Of a stretch of 64,000 nucleotides of DNA, positions 26,914-35,654 are shown piece by piece. The position numbers were made by a program, and so were the translations under genes. The notes under the pieces are model-generated. The model made no database searches. It had not been told where the DNA came from and worked only from the letters and a program-made list of their open reading frames with translations. The DNA is taken from NCBI RefSeq assembly GCF_014698795.1, contig NZ_JACJTR010000014.1, positions 1-64,000 of the forward strand, in the 5' to 3' direction. Origin of the DNA: Nostoc sp. FACHB-892. Its GTDB lineage: Bacteria; Cyanobacteriota; Cyanobacteriia; Cyanobacteriales; Nostocaceae. How positions within the stretch are numbered: the stretch's first letter is position 1; each line of letters begins with the position of its first letter.

Positions 26914-27711
26914 CTAAGAAGGATGATATATAGTATCAGCAACTAAAACAGGTCTGTTGCCGTACTCAACCTCTAACTCTCTTTTTACATTTAGATCCCA
27001 GGTGAAATTGTATTCTTTCTCAATTTCAGCAATCACAAAAGGACGAACTTCGCCAGTTATCGATACTGTCTGATCCTGATTTATTGCTACTTTGGGCGGT
27101 GCTTTTAATAAAACTAGCAAATCTTGCCCACCAAGCCATTGGTTTTCATCTAGCGTTAGTAAAACCGGACTGCGGATATTGTCCACTTCCCCCGTAACTA
27201 CAACTTGACGACGATAATATTCTTCGGGACGTTGTGTTATTTGGCCAGGTTGAGGCGCTAATACAAGGTATCGAGCAATAATTGCAGGTTTATTGATGTG
27301 ATCTCTGTAATATTCATCCTGCATATTGAGATTAAACTCTTGCTCAATTTTAGGAATTACCAAATTACGAACCTGACCAGTAACTTGAACTTTAATATTT
27401 CGGTCAAGTGGTATATTAAAAGGCGTACCTGAAGCATTGACGACTACAAGAGGTTCACCGCGAAAGAATCGTGAATCACTAACCGTGAATGAACTCGAAC
27501 CAATTTGCTGAATTGCTCTGCTTTTAATTGTCACAGAGTTACCAAGAAATTCGTCGGCATTTTCAGCAATTTCAGATGTATTGGTGATAGTTGGTTTTTC
27601 CTCGAAAAAACTACAACTTCTCACTACCATAGCCATGACTACCAGGAAAACTAATACCCCTGTTTGACCTAGTGCCTGTAAGAAATCTCCTCTTTCGGAA
27701 TTGTCATTCAT
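26914..27711 (-). CDS. membrane-anchored repeat protein, paralogue of next gene
   Basis: 265 residues. One N-terminal membrane segment (GVLVFLVVMAMVVRSCSF) anchors the protein. Outside lie two similar beta-rich units (about 45-130 and 145-255) built on the pattern NSVTIKSRAIQQIGSSSFTV...QVTGQVRNLV and RQVVVTGEVDNIRSPVLLTL...SITGEVRPFVIAEIEKEYNF, suggestive of OB-like folds. It is clearly a tandem paralogue of the lipoprotein encoded just upstream (27776-28579). No known family is recognised beyond this. Confidence 0.7.
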   Translation of the reverse strand: MNDNSERGDFLQALGQTGVLVFLVVMAMVVRSCSFFEEKPTITNTSEIAENADEFLGNSVTIKSRAIQQIGSSSFTVSDSRFFRGEPLVVVNASGTPFNIPLDRNIKVQVTGQVRNLVIPKIEQEFNLNMQDEYYRDHINKPAIIARYLVLAPQPGQITQRPEEYYRRQVVVTGEVDNIRSPVLLTLDENQWLGGQDLLVLLKAPPKVAINQDQTVSITGEVRPFVIAEIEKEYNFTWDLNVKRELEVEYGNRPVLVADTIYHPS

Positions 27712-27775
27712 TGCCCTTATGGTTATTTGTCTTGCGGGTATTCATGTAAAGCTTTCCTGATAGCTATAGAATATT

Positions 27776-28579
27776 TTATTCTGGAATTGCTGAGGGATAT
27801 ACCTCTGTTGCAACTAATACAGGTTTATTGCTATATTCTGCTTCTAGCTGCTTTTGTAAAGTTAAATCCCATTGCAGGTCATATTCTCGTTCTAGTTCAG
27901 CTACAACAAACGGACGTAACACACCTGTGACTGCAACTTTCTCACCTTCATTGACAACTCCTTTTGGAGTACCAGCACGTATCACTAACAAGTCTTGCCC
28001 ACCAAATAATTTGTCTTCGTCTAAGGTGAAGGAACTGGCAGTTCTGATGTTTTCCACTTCACCTGTCACCGCCAATGTTTTTCCGTAGTATAGTTTAGGG
28101 TTTGTGGTAAGTTCACCTGGTTTAGGAGCAAGTGCAAGCGATTGAGCAATAATTGCGGGTTGGGTTTCGTACTCTTTGTACAAGTTTACATCTAAGCCCA
28201 AGTTGTAATCTCGATTAATATCTGCAATCACAAACTTACGAACTGGGCCTGTCGCTTGAATTGGTGTATTTGGGTCAGTAGGCAGAACAAAAGTTTTACC
28301 CGAAGCATTTACAACTAAAATTGGTTGAGCATTAAAAAATTGCTTATCGGCAATTGTGAAAGTTGAAGGTCCTAATTTTGTGACGGGTGTACTTCTAATT
28401 GTTACAGTTTTGCCAATTAGTTGGTTTGTATTATCTGCAACTTCTTCTGTAGTCACATTGGTTTCTGGTACTGCGGCCTGTTGATCTAAGTTATTGGTAC
28501 AAGCTCCAAGCAGCAATGTGGAGATTGCTAGAGCAATAGCTCCTTTAGAACTCCGCTTAGTTTTAATAAAGTTGATCAT
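27776..28579 (-). CDS. lipoprotein with duplicated beta domain
   Basis: 267 residues. The signal ends in a lipobox (LLLGAC, Cys near 27), so it is a lipoprotein. Two units follow: GKTVTIRSTPVTKLGPSTFT...QATGPVRKFVIADINRDYNL and GKTLAVTGEVENIRTASSFT...AVTGVLRPFVVAELEREYDL. Same layout as the next gene downstream but with a lipid anchor instead of a membrane helix. The spacing of 64 bases suggests one transcript. Function unknown. Confidence 0.75.
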   Translation of the reverse strand: MINFIKTKRSSKGAIALAISTLLLGACTNNLDQQAAVPETNVTTEEVADNTNQLIGKTVTIRSTPVTKLGPSTFTIADKQFFNAQPILVVNASGKTFVLPTDPNTPIQATGPVRKFVIADINRDYNLGLDVNLYKEYETQPAIIAQSLALAPKPGELTTNPKLYYGKTLAVTGEVENIRTASSFTLDEDKLFGGQDLLVIRAGTPKGVVNEGEKVAVTGVLRPFVVAELEREYDLQWDLTLQKQLEAEYSNKPVLVATEVYPSAIPE

Positions 28580-28735
28580 TTCAAATTCTCCATGTTGGGT
28601 TAACTAATATCAAGTTCAGATGATGGCTGATTATAGAAAACTCTCTACGTTTTACCTCAGCCATAGTACAGAAATTTTGAGTTGCTGTAATAAGCGTTTT
28701 AATGCTCTCAAAATTAATGTGGTGAGACATATTAA

Positions 28736-29392
28736 TTAATTCAAAAAGACTTGGCCATCCTTTTGAATTCTCAATACGCCTTGATTGTTATCGAAATTGG
28801 TTGTTTCATCTAACGAGACAGCGAGTGTTCCTTCACTTTCAGGGGTAGACATGGGCATAACTTTTAGCAGTCCGCCATCTTGACGTACCAAAGTAATACT
28901 GATAGGTGTTGGTAAGTCTCGTAGGACAAACTCTTGCCCACCTGCCAGATATCGAGGTTGGGTGTGACCAATTGCTTGATAAGAGATACCAGCGTTAGTG
29001 TTATTTTTTAATTTCACATTGACTGTACCTGCTGTTGGTGTGATATTTGCGATCGCACTTTGCCGACTTTCTGGAGCAGGTGGTTGTATAACATTAACAT
29101 TTGTGCGTCTTCCATTCATAGGATAAGCAGGAACCATAATACTCTGGGAACCAGTAGTTCCCTGTTGCCCTCCCAATCTTAAAGTTGCAGCATTCGGTGG
29201 ACATCCTGCTGGAACCATAACTCGATTACGGTGTGGTTCTTCGTAGAAAATTCTAGGGCAAGGATTAATTTGGGAAATTCGCGGCTGTGCTACTGCTGAT
29301 TGAGTAATTGCAGAGAACCCGACTAGCAAACTTCCAAACATTGTTCCTACTAATCCAACTTCTTTTAAAGAAGAACGATTTAGCTTGTACAT
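28736..29392 (-). CDS. exported protein of unknown function
   Basis: 218 residues after a clear AGGAGG site. A signal peptide (about 1-36) ends near SAVAQPRI. The mature part begins with a short Cys/Pro segment (INPCPRIFYEEPHRNRVMVP) and ends in a beta-rich domain (GTVNVKLKNNTNAGISYQAI ... LRDLPTPISITLVRQDGGLL) found in several cyanobacterial secreted proteins. Upstream, on the opposite strand sense, is a copy of the 11-bp direct repeat (29592-29610). Confidence 0.7.
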   Translation of the reverse strand: MYKLNRSSLKEVGLVGTMFGSLLVGFSAITQSAVAQPRISQINPCPRIFYEEPHRNRVMVPAGCPPNAATLRLGGQQGTTGSQSIMVPAYPMNGRRTNVNVIQPPAPESRQSAIANITPTAGTVNVKLKNNTNAGISYQAIGHTQPRYLAGGQEFVLRDLPTPISITLVRQDGGLLKVMPMSTPESEGTLAVSLDETTNFDNNQGVLRIQKDGQVFLN

Positions 29393-29704
29393 AACTACCT
29401 CCTGACAGTTTCATTTTTGCTTGTTATTTGAAAATTCAAATAATGACATCTAGTGAAAAATTAGAGAATACTTTATAGTTAGCCCCTTACTTTTATTGCA
29501 ATAATTTTTTAGGTTTAGGGAAAGTTGAGCTGCTCAACCAAAAGAGGAGAATGAAAACAGACCGTCTGTATTTTTAGGTTAGATCCCAATGGTGGAAAAG
29601 TAGAGCAGAATTGTAATACATCTAGCAAATAATACTTTAGATATAGGTTAGTACTTCTAGAGTAATACTTGGCAAAATCAAATCAATACTGCTACATGCA
29701 TCTA
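29393..29704. other. upstream region with direct-repeat motif
   Basis: About 310 AT-rich bases upstream of the secreted protein gene. It contains the motif copy at 29592-29610 and a weaker possible copy at 29453-29470 (GTGAAAAATTAGAGAATA). No gene is seen. Confidence 0.5.
29592..29610 (-). promoter_or_regulatory. 11-bp direct-repeat site, copy 1
   Basis: GTGGAAAAGTAGAGCAGAA: two 8-bp half-sites separated by 3 bases. The second half matches GTGGAGAA at 6 of 8 positions. It lies 200 bases upstream of the start at 29392 in the orientation shared by all copies. Confidence 0.45.
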
Positions 29705-30268
29705 TTATTCTTCTAACCAATAGAGTAGACCAAGAGAAGTAATCCCTCCAAAAAAGTGAGCGCCAATCACATTGATATTTGCTAAAATTACAAAAATATC
29801 TAAGGAACGAATTACATTTTCTGGTTGATACAATGCGACACCTTGAGGTTGTGCTACTGCTTTACTTAATACGATTACAACGGTCACTTCAGAAGCAATA
29901 AAAGCTATTAATAACCCTACCAAACTCACGAGCAATCCAATTCGTAAATTTTGAATTACGTCTTCCTTCTTGGGATGGTTTTGAGAATTTGGCGTTTGTA
30001 AAAGTTTAGCCATTTTTCGATAACGGAAAGCCCAATAGACTCGAAAGCACAACAATAAAATACTAACAATAGCCAAAAATATCCCAAAGCCTATACCTGA
30101 ACTGCTTGTCGTCACGTTACGGCTAAAACACGCCAACAATACAGCAATACCAGAAATACCACCAAGTACTAATTGTACCCAAAAACTAATTCGACTCACT
30201 AAAAGCAATGTAGCAGCAAATTTTTGTTTGCTTGGTGGATGTGAAAGTGATTCTAAATTATTTATCAT
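29705..30268 (-). CDS. DUF3611 membrane protein
   Basis: 187 residues from ATG 30268 (a TTG at 30274 is the alternative). Four membrane helices with the family pattern SRISFWVQLVLGGISGIAVL, GFGIFLAIVSILLLCFRVYW, IGLLVSLVGLLIAFIASEVT and AHFFGGITSLGLLYWL. DUF3611 is found in cyanobacteria and plastids and has no assigned biochemical role. A strong copy of the direct-repeat site lies 203 bases upstream. Confidence 0.85.
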   Translation of the reverse strand: MINNLESLSHPPSKQKFAATLLLVSRISFWVQLVLGGISGIAVLLACFSRNVTTSSSGIGFGIFLAIVSILLLCFRVYWAFRYRKMAKLLQTPNSQNHPKKEDVIQNLRIGLLVSLVGLLIAFIASEVTVVIVLSKAVAQPQGVALYQPENVIRSLDIFVILANINVIGAHFFGGITSLGLLYWLEE

Positions 30269-30695
30269 AATCAATATATACCCCTTAAATAAATGAGTTA
30301 AGTAAATCTAAGAAATTGGAGTTTTATTTCATCTTTGCTATACAATAAAACTCATCAACTAGTTTATCTATTTTTTGGTTTTGATTGAAATATTAGCTTT
30401 TTTTGCTAGGAGATAATTTATCTGAAATCCAGAACTAATATTTAGTTAAGTTCTAAATTAAGAATTAAAAGTGGAAAACTAGTGGAGAATATGTATTTTC
30501 TAGAAAACTACTACTTAAGAGAGAGATTACTAAAACTATAGATAGACTATTTTTTCAAGCAAATCTACCCTAAATAAGAGATATTACAGTAATCCTATCT
30601 TTGGCATCCAAAATTTAACAAATGATTTAGAACTGCTATAGCATTGTTTAATTCATGAATAGCTGAACTGGAAACATCAGATTTCGTAATATACT
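30269..30695. other. AT-rich intergenic region with strongest repeat site
   Basis: About 430 bases between the receiver gene (ends at 30696) and DUF3611. The only structured element I see is the direct-repeat site at 30471-30489. No reading frame is credible. Confidence 0.5.
30471..30489 (-). promoter_or_regulatory. 11-bp direct-repeat site, copy 2
   Basis: GTGGAAAACTAGTGGAGAA, the best copy and the basis of the consensus. Half-sites start at 30471 and 30482, one helical turn apart. It lies 203 bases upstream of the DUF3611 start. Confidence 0.5.
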
Positions 30696-31067
30696 TTAGC
30701 TCAAGGCTGCTGCTACTTGAACAGCTAGTTTCTGAGGATTAAATGGTTTACTGATTATACCTCTGACACCTAGATTATTAAATAGACTTTTGTCATGATT
30801 GCGTCCTCTTGCTGTAAGTAAAATCACAGGTATATGTTTAGTTGTTTGATTAGCCTGTAGTTTTTGAAAAGTTGTTAAACCATCCATATCAGGCATCATT
30901 ACGTCCAAAAGTATGGCATCGGGTTGAGATGACTGAGCTAAGAATAATCCTTGATTACCTGAAGTAGCAGTCAATACCTTCCAGCCTCCCATTATTTCTA
31001 GACAAGTCTGAATCAATTGACGGATGTCATCATCATCATCAATAACTAAGATTTGCTTAGAGGTCAT
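30696..31067 (-). CDS. stand-alone receiver-domain response regulator
   Basis: 123 residues, one CheY-like receiver. The acidic pocket is VIDDDDDIRQ, the phosphorylated Asp is in AILLDVMMPDMDG, the Thr in ILLTARG and the Lys in ISKPFNP. No output domain. An AGGAAG site precedes the ATG. It is divergent from the hybrid histidine kinase (178 bases between starts), which is a natural candidate partner. Confidence 0.9.
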   Translation of the reverse strand: MTSKQILVIDDDDDIRQLIQTCLEIMGGWKVLTATSGNQGLFLAQSSQPDAILLDVMMPDMDGLTTFQKLQANQTTKHIPVILLTARGRNHDKSLFNNLGVRGIISKPFNPQKLAVQVAAALS

Positions 31068-31188
31068 CGTTATTATCTTCCTGTTTTAAATTATTATTAC
31101 TTAGTGCTTTAATTCTTCCAATGTAATGAAGGGCATTGTTTAAAACTACCATCCTCCTAAGATTAATTTTTAATGGTAAAACTTGAAA

Positions 31189-31207
31189 GTGGAAAACTAG
31201 GGTAGAA
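31189..31207 (-). promoter_or_regulatory. 11-bp direct-repeat site, copy 3
   Basis: GTGGAAAACTAGGGTAGAA. It lies between the divergent receiver and kinase genes. It is oriented like the other copies with respect to the receiver gene (122 bases upstream of its start) and is 39 bases from the kinase start. Confidence 0.45.
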
Positions 31208-31245
31208 GTTTAATAAACAGATGGCATAACCAGAAGTAACAGAAA

Positions 31246-33414
31246 ATGTGGAGATTAACACGATGGGTTTCTCTTCTCCTATCGGAGAGGCTGCGCCAAC
31301 GAGAGGCTTCTCTTTCAGAGACGCGAACGCCAACGCCAACGCCCCGCCTTTCCTACGGAGACGCTACGCGAACGCAACTACAAGGCTATAGCATTGCATT
31401 CTTAACGGTTTTACTAGCTTTACTGCTGACACTGCTTCTATGGCAGCTACAAAGGCTCAATTCCATTTATCCGTTGTTTTTAGCTGCTGTCATGGTTAGT
31501 TCCTGGTATGGTGGTTTCAACCTAGGATTGTTGGCAACTTTTTTGTCTGCTATAGTCTGCGCCTACTTCCTTTTGCCCCCTTTTTATTCTCTGGCTGTTA
31601 CTGGGTTCAGTGTAATAGGGTTGGTTCAGTTTGTGCTGGTAGCAGTGTTGATCAGCTCACTTAACTCCGCACTGCGCCAAGCGCGATCGCAAGCTCAGAA
31701 AAACGCGCAAGCCGCCCAGGATAATTACGAGTGTTTACGTCAAATTCAAGACAGTCTGCGTCAAAGTGAAGAACGTTATCGATTGTTAATAGAAGGAGTA
31801 ACTAATTACGCAATTTTTATGTTAGATCCAAACGGTAACTTTACCAGTTGGAACATTGGAGCCGAGCGTATTTTAGGCTATCAAGAAGCAGAAATTATTG
31901 GTCAACCTTTTGAGCGAATTTTTTCACCCGAAGCAATTAAGCAGGGACAACCACAACAAGTATTAACAAAAGCCATAATTGAGGGTTTTTCTAAAGAAAA
32001 TCGTTGGCATCTCCGTAAGGATGGTACATTTTTCTGGGCGCATTGTGTAATCACACCTTTACGAGATGAAAATGGAAATCTGCGCGGCTTCTCTAAAATT
32101 ATGCAAGATATTACTGAGCGCAAACAAGTCGAAGAAGAAAAAGAGCAACTGCTGCTACGAGAACAAGCCGCACGTGCTGTTAGCGAAGCGGCACAAAGTG
32201 CAGCAGAAGCTGCAAACCGTTCCAAAGACGAATTTTTAGCAATAGTATCCCATGAATTACGTACTCCCATGACTGCAATTATCGGTTGGGCTGGAATGTT
32301 GCAAACGGGTGCGTTAGATGAAGCTAAAGTATCTCTTGCAATGGAGATAATTGAACGCAATGCTAATTTGCAAATGCAACTTATTGAAGACTTACTTGAT
32401 ATTTCGCGTATTGTTAGAGGAGAACTTTCACTCTCCATTGATTTGGTAGATTTAGTAGAAGTAATTACAGACGCAATCGAGGTTGTACAATCACTGGCAG
32501 ATGCTAAGACTATTCAAATTGAAACTAGACTTGATACTTCAATAGAAAAAATTTCGGGTGATTCAGATCGCTTGCAACAAGTTGTGTTAAATCTACTCAC
32601 CAATGCAATTAAATTTACACCCAATAACGGACGAGTTAAGGTGCGATTGTCAAAGGAAGTGGGGAATAGGGAGTGGGGAGTAGGGGGTGGGAAAGAGTTT
32701 TCCCAACCCTCAATTCCTAACTATGTTCAAATCCAAGTCAGTGATACGGGTAAGGGTATCAGTGCTGACTTTCTACCTCATGTATTTGAGCGCTTTTGCC
32801 AAGCAGATAGTAGTTATACTCGGTCAGATAAAGGACTAGGTTTAGGGCTAGCGATCGCCCGTCATGTGGTAGAACTGCATGGTGGTACAATCCAAGCCCA
32901 AAGCCAAGGAATAGGGCAAGGTGCAACATTTACAGTCAAGTTGCCAATTTTAGAAAAAAGCAGAGGAGAAAGTCTTTCCCCCCCATCTCCCCCATCTCCC
33001 CCATCTCCCTCATCCCCCAATCCCCTTACCAACTTGCGAGTACTGGTTGTAGATGACGAGGCAGATGTGCGGCAGTGGATTACCGCAGTACTCGAAGAGT
33101 CTGGAGCGAAAGTTAGTACTTTTAGCTCTACAAGACAGGCACTTGAGGCACTAGAAGAATTACATCCACATGTGTTGATCAGCGACATTGGGATGCCAGG
33201 CGAGGATGGCTACGCGCTGATGCGTAAAATCAGAGAAATTGAAGCAGAACGAGGTGGGCGGATTCCTGCTGTTGCACTGACGGGGTATGCCAGAGTAGAA
33301 GATTACAAGGAGGCATTAGCAGCAGGGTTTCAGCTACATATTGCCAAACCAGTTAGAGCAGCTGAGTTAATTGCCGTTGTTGCCAGCTTAGGTAAAATGT
33401 CTGGTAAAATCTGA
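31246..33414 (+). CDS. hybrid sensor histidine kinase
   Basis: 722 residues. Order: repeat-derived N-terminus (about 10-45), three to four membrane helices of the DUF4118/KdpD type (50-140), coiled linker, PAS domain with PAC (about 175-300), HisKA with the phosphoacceptor in SHELRTPMTAIIGW, and HATPase with NLLTNAIKFTP and GLGLAIARHV. A receiver follows (about 598-715) with the Asp in VLISDIGMPGEDG and Lys in HIAKPVRA. An insertion coding for GNREWGVGGGKEF interrupts the ATPase domain after its N box. A Ser-Pro linker (SPPSPPSPPSPSSPNP) joins ATPase and receiver. The input signal is unknown. Confidence 0.88.
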   Translation: MWRLTRWVSLLLSERLRQREASLSETRTPTPTPRLSYGDATRTQLQGYSIAFLTVLLALLLTLLLWQLQRLNSIYPLFLAAVMVSSWYGGFNLGLLATFLSAIVCAYFLLPPFYSLAVTGFSVIGLVQFVLVAVLISSLNSALRQARSQAQKNAQAAQDNYECLRQIQDSLRQSEERYRLLIEGVTNYAIFMLDPNGNFTSWNIGAERILGYQEAEIIGQPFERIFSPEAIKQGQPQQVLTKAIIEGFSKENRWHLRKDGTFFWAHCVITPLRDENGNLRGFSKIMQDITERKQVEEEKEQLLLREQAARAVSEAAQSAAEAANRSKDEFLAIVSHELRTPMTAIIGWAGMLQTGALDEAKVSLAMEIIERNANLQMQLIEDLLDISRIVRGELSLSIDLVDLVEVITDAIEVVQSLADAKTIQIETRLDTSIEKISGDSDRLQQVVLNLLTNAIKFTPNNGRVKVRLSKEVGNREWGVGGGKEFSQPSIPNYVQIQVSDTGKGISADFLPHVFERFCQADSSYTRSDKGLGLGLAIARHVVELHGGTIQAQSQGIGQGATFTVKLPILEKSRGESLSPPSPPSPPSPSSPNPLTNLRVLVVDDEADVRQWITAVLEESGAKVSTFSSTRQALEALEELHPHVLISDIGMPGEDGYALMRKIREIEAERGGRIPAVALTGYARVEDYKEALAAGFQLHIAKPVRAAELIAVVASLGKMSGKI
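31274..31372. repeat. dispersed repeats fixed in kinase N-terminus
   Basis: Modules GGAGAGGCTGCGCCAACGAG, AGAGACGCGAACGCCAACGC and ACGGAGACGCTACGCGAACGC follow one another. They match the repeats at 1989 and 18792 and encode residues about 11-45, which carry no recognisable domain. The frame remains open through the whole array. Confidence 0.6.
32655..32706. repeat. GGGGAGT-type short tandem repeats inside kinase
   Basis: GTGGGGAATAGGGAGTGGGG then AGTAGGGGGTGGG, the degenerate seven-to-ten-base repeats common in Nostoc intergenic DNA, here translated as GNREWGVGGG within the HATPase domain. Confidence 0.55.
32976..33022. repeat. CCCCATCTC tandem repeat encoding Ser-Pro linker
   Basis: Four tandem copies of a nine-base CCCCCATCT-type unit. 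The product is the linker PPSPPSPPSPSSPNP between the kinase core and the receiver domain. Confidence 0.6.
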
Positions 33415-33434
33415 GCAATTTTGCAAATATTGTT

Positions 33435-33454
33435 CATATCCACAAGTTTTCCAC
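33435..33454 (+). promoter_or_regulatory. 11-bp direct-repeat site, copy 4
   Basis: Reads GTGGAAAACTTGTGGATATG on the minus strand. Half-sites are 11 bases apart. It lies 185 bases upstream of the plus-strand gene at 33639, in the same relative orientation as the copies that serve minus-strand genes. Confidence 0.5.
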
Positions 33455-33638
33455 TTTTTGGAGATAACTTCAAAAGTATCATTCAGGCAATAAATGGTGT
33501 TATCCATACAGTTAATGAAGTTGCCTGAGTTCAGCTTGAATCAGTTAGGAAAGTAACAGCAATTTGGTTGCATATTAGATTGTTTTTTGCTTTCCGATGC
33601 CTGATTTATTCATGCAAAATTATTTGGAAATTGGAAAA

Positions 33639-34265
33639 ATGAATAGTACATGGTTACAGCGATTTTCTGCGTTGTTTATTTCCTCCACAATCACAATGCT
33701 TGCAAGTGGATTATCTGCTCAAGCACAAACTGTATCGACTCCCGGTAAAATTTCAACAACAGCAGCCGATTTGGTTCCCCAGCCAACACAACCTACTTCT
33801 GAAAGTTCTGCTGAGGTGGCGCAAGTAGATGTTGATCCAGGTCGAACTACCCGTGGTGGCTCCAGCTATATTGGAGTTGCTGGCAACATTGGTTTAGGCG
33901 GTGATTCAGCTATAGGTGAAGGTAGCTTTATGGTGATCAGCAAAATTGGGTTGACGCGTACCTTATCTGTACGTCCATCTGTGGCGATTGAGGACGACCC
34001 GGTTATTTTGGTTCCTCTCACCTATGACTTTAACTTTCGGACAGCAGATGCTTTTGAAGATACATTCGCTGTAGCACCATACCTTGGAGCTGGCATAGCA
34101 ATTGAAACTAGCGATGATGCAGACGTTGGCTTGCTTTTATCTGGTGGAGTAGATGTTCCTTTAAGTACTAACCTCACGGCAACAGCAGGAGTGAATGCGG
34201 CGTTTTTAGATGAAACGGATGTAGGACTGATGATCGGAGTTGGTTACAACTTTACTGGGTTGTAA
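33639..34265 (+). CDS. exported beta-barrel-like protein
   Basis: 208 residues from ATG 33639 (RBS-like GGAAATTGG upstream); an earlier ATG at 33597 would add 14 residues before the signal peptide. The signal peptide ends near LSAQAQT (about 34). The mature part has a disordered linker and then alternating beta strands (SSYIGVAGNIGLGGDSAIG, RPSVAIEDDPVILVPLTYDF, VAPYLGAGIAIET, VGLMIGVGYNFTGL) typical of outer-membrane barrels with an aromatic last strand. Family unknown. Confidence 0.7.
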   Translation: MNSTWLQRFSALFISSTITMLASGLSAQAQTVSTPGKISTTAADLVPQPTQPTSESSAEVAQVDVDPGRTTRGGSSYIGVAGNIGLGGDSAIGEGSFMVISKIGLTRTLSVRPSVAIEDDPVILVPLTYDFNFRTADAFEDTFAVAPYLGAGIAIETSDDADVGLLLSGGVDVPLSTNLTATAGVNAAFLDETDVGLMIGVGYNFTGL

Positions 34266-34376
34266 AAAAACTTTTAGTTTACCGTATTTGCAGACTCTGC
34301 AATGAATATCGCAATCTACTGCAAAAAAGTTGATGTTAGCGTGCTTGAAACTCCACAACAAAGTGAGGGATGAGAT

Positions 34377-35252
34377 ATGAAAAGTATAAAAATCAACTCA
34401 TTGATTTTGGCATTAATAGCAGCTCTGAGTGTGATTTTGATCTCAACAACTTTAGCACAAACTGATGTCAACATTGATAACAGTAATATTATTCAGTTTG
34501 GAGGTGATGTGATAGTTCCTCCTCGGCAGGTTGTGGAGAATGCCCATGCGATCGGTGGTGATGTGACGATTCAAGAGGGAGCAAGAGTCACCCAAACTGC
34601 GATCGCGATCGACGGAGATGTGATTTTAGAAGAAGGCGCTCGTGTTGATGGTGATGCTTACGCGGTGGGAGGAGAAATTATCACATCTCCCGGAGCTACT
34701 ATTGGCGGTGCTTCAGGCACAGTCTTCGAGAATGGTAGATGGGGGATGTATGGTAGGAGAAGGGGAACTAGCAGTTTTGCCCTTCGCTATTTATTAAATA
34801 CTGGTTTTCATCTTTTCAACGTACTGATAGGAACCATTATTGGTGTTCTAATCTTACGTTGGCGACCCAATTTCCTGCTCAATTTGGCAGCAACTATTAA
34901 TCAATATCCCCTACAAACTGGGTTATGGGGTTTAGGCGGTTTGTTGGCTGTAATTTTGCTAGTAATTCTGTTAGCAATAAGCTTAATTGGAATACCATTG
35001 TTACCCTTGCTTGGTTTAATAGTTGCCATCACAGTGATACTCGGAACGCTCGGAGTTGCTCTTTGGGTTGGACAAAGAGCTTCTCCTTCTGTCGAGCGGC
35101 ACGTTCAACAATTTTTCATCGGTGTGCTGATTTTAACTTTAATCGGTTTGATTCCGGTGCTGGGAGGACTGGTGTTGTCAGTAGTAAATATTTTTGGCTT
35201 TGGTTCATTACTGCTGTGGTTGGTGAGCAAACGGCGTGTAAGAGTACAGTAA
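34377..35252 (+). CDS. exported bactofilin-like / membrane fusion protein
   Basis: 291 residues. A signal or first helix (about 1-27) is followed by a short right-handed repeat region (VENAHAIGGDVTIQEGARVT, AIDGDVILEEGARVDGDAYA, VGGEIITSPGATIGG) resembling polymer-forming bactofilin units. After that come four to five membrane helices (about 140-280). This layout is found in predicted surface-polymer or envelope proteins of unknown role. It lies 111 bases after the beta-barrel-like gene and may be co-transcribed. Confidence 0.7.
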   Translation: MKSIKINSLILALIAALSVILISTTLAQTDVNIDNSNIIQFGGDVIVPPRQVVENAHAIGGDVTIQEGARVTQTAIAIDGDVILEEGARVDGDAYAVGGEIITSPGATIGGASGTVFENGRWGMYGRRRGTSSFALRYLLNTGFHLFNVLIGTIIGVLILRWRPNFLLNLAATINQYPLQTGLWGLGGLLAVILLVILLAISLIGIPLLPLLGLIVAITVILGTLGVALWVGQRASPSVERHVQQFFIGVLILTLIGLIPVLGGLVLSVVNIFGFGSLLLWLVSKRRVRVQ

Positions 35253-35654
35253 AAAATATAAGCGTTGCTGATTCCATATATGAAAATGATTTTGCATAAT
35301 ACTAAAATCCTTGTAGAGACGTAGCAGTGCTATGTCAAAAGGAAGTATTAGATTTCTATTGTCTTTGGAAGGCAATTTTGTACTAATTTAGAGTAATTAG
35401 GAATAGCGATACGTTGCAAATGGCGATCGCGCAAAGAATGAAAAACTCCATCCCAAGACTGAGTGGAGTTTTTGGGCATGGGGAAGAATTAAAATCAGTA
35501 GGACAAAGTGTTGAGCATCGGGAATAGGATGATTAGCAGAGGTATTGTAAAACCTTGCTTTTGATAGATGTCATAATAAATTTAAAAGGGCATAACCTAA
35601 GTTATAGAAATTTGATTACAGCGCTCAGGGTTGCTTCTACAAGCAAACATTTTC
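35253..35654. other. intergenic region before multidomain regulator
   Basis: 400 bases with the terminator at 35441-35473 and one GCGATCGC site. The last 180 bases should carry the regulator promoter; no known operator is evident. Confidence 0.45.
35441..35473 (+). terminator. possible rho-independent terminator
   Basis: AAAAACTCCA and TGGAGTTTTT form a 10-bp stem around a 13-base loop, ending in TTTTT. It lies 190 bases after the bactofilin-like gene and is nearly symmetrical. Confidence 0.55.
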
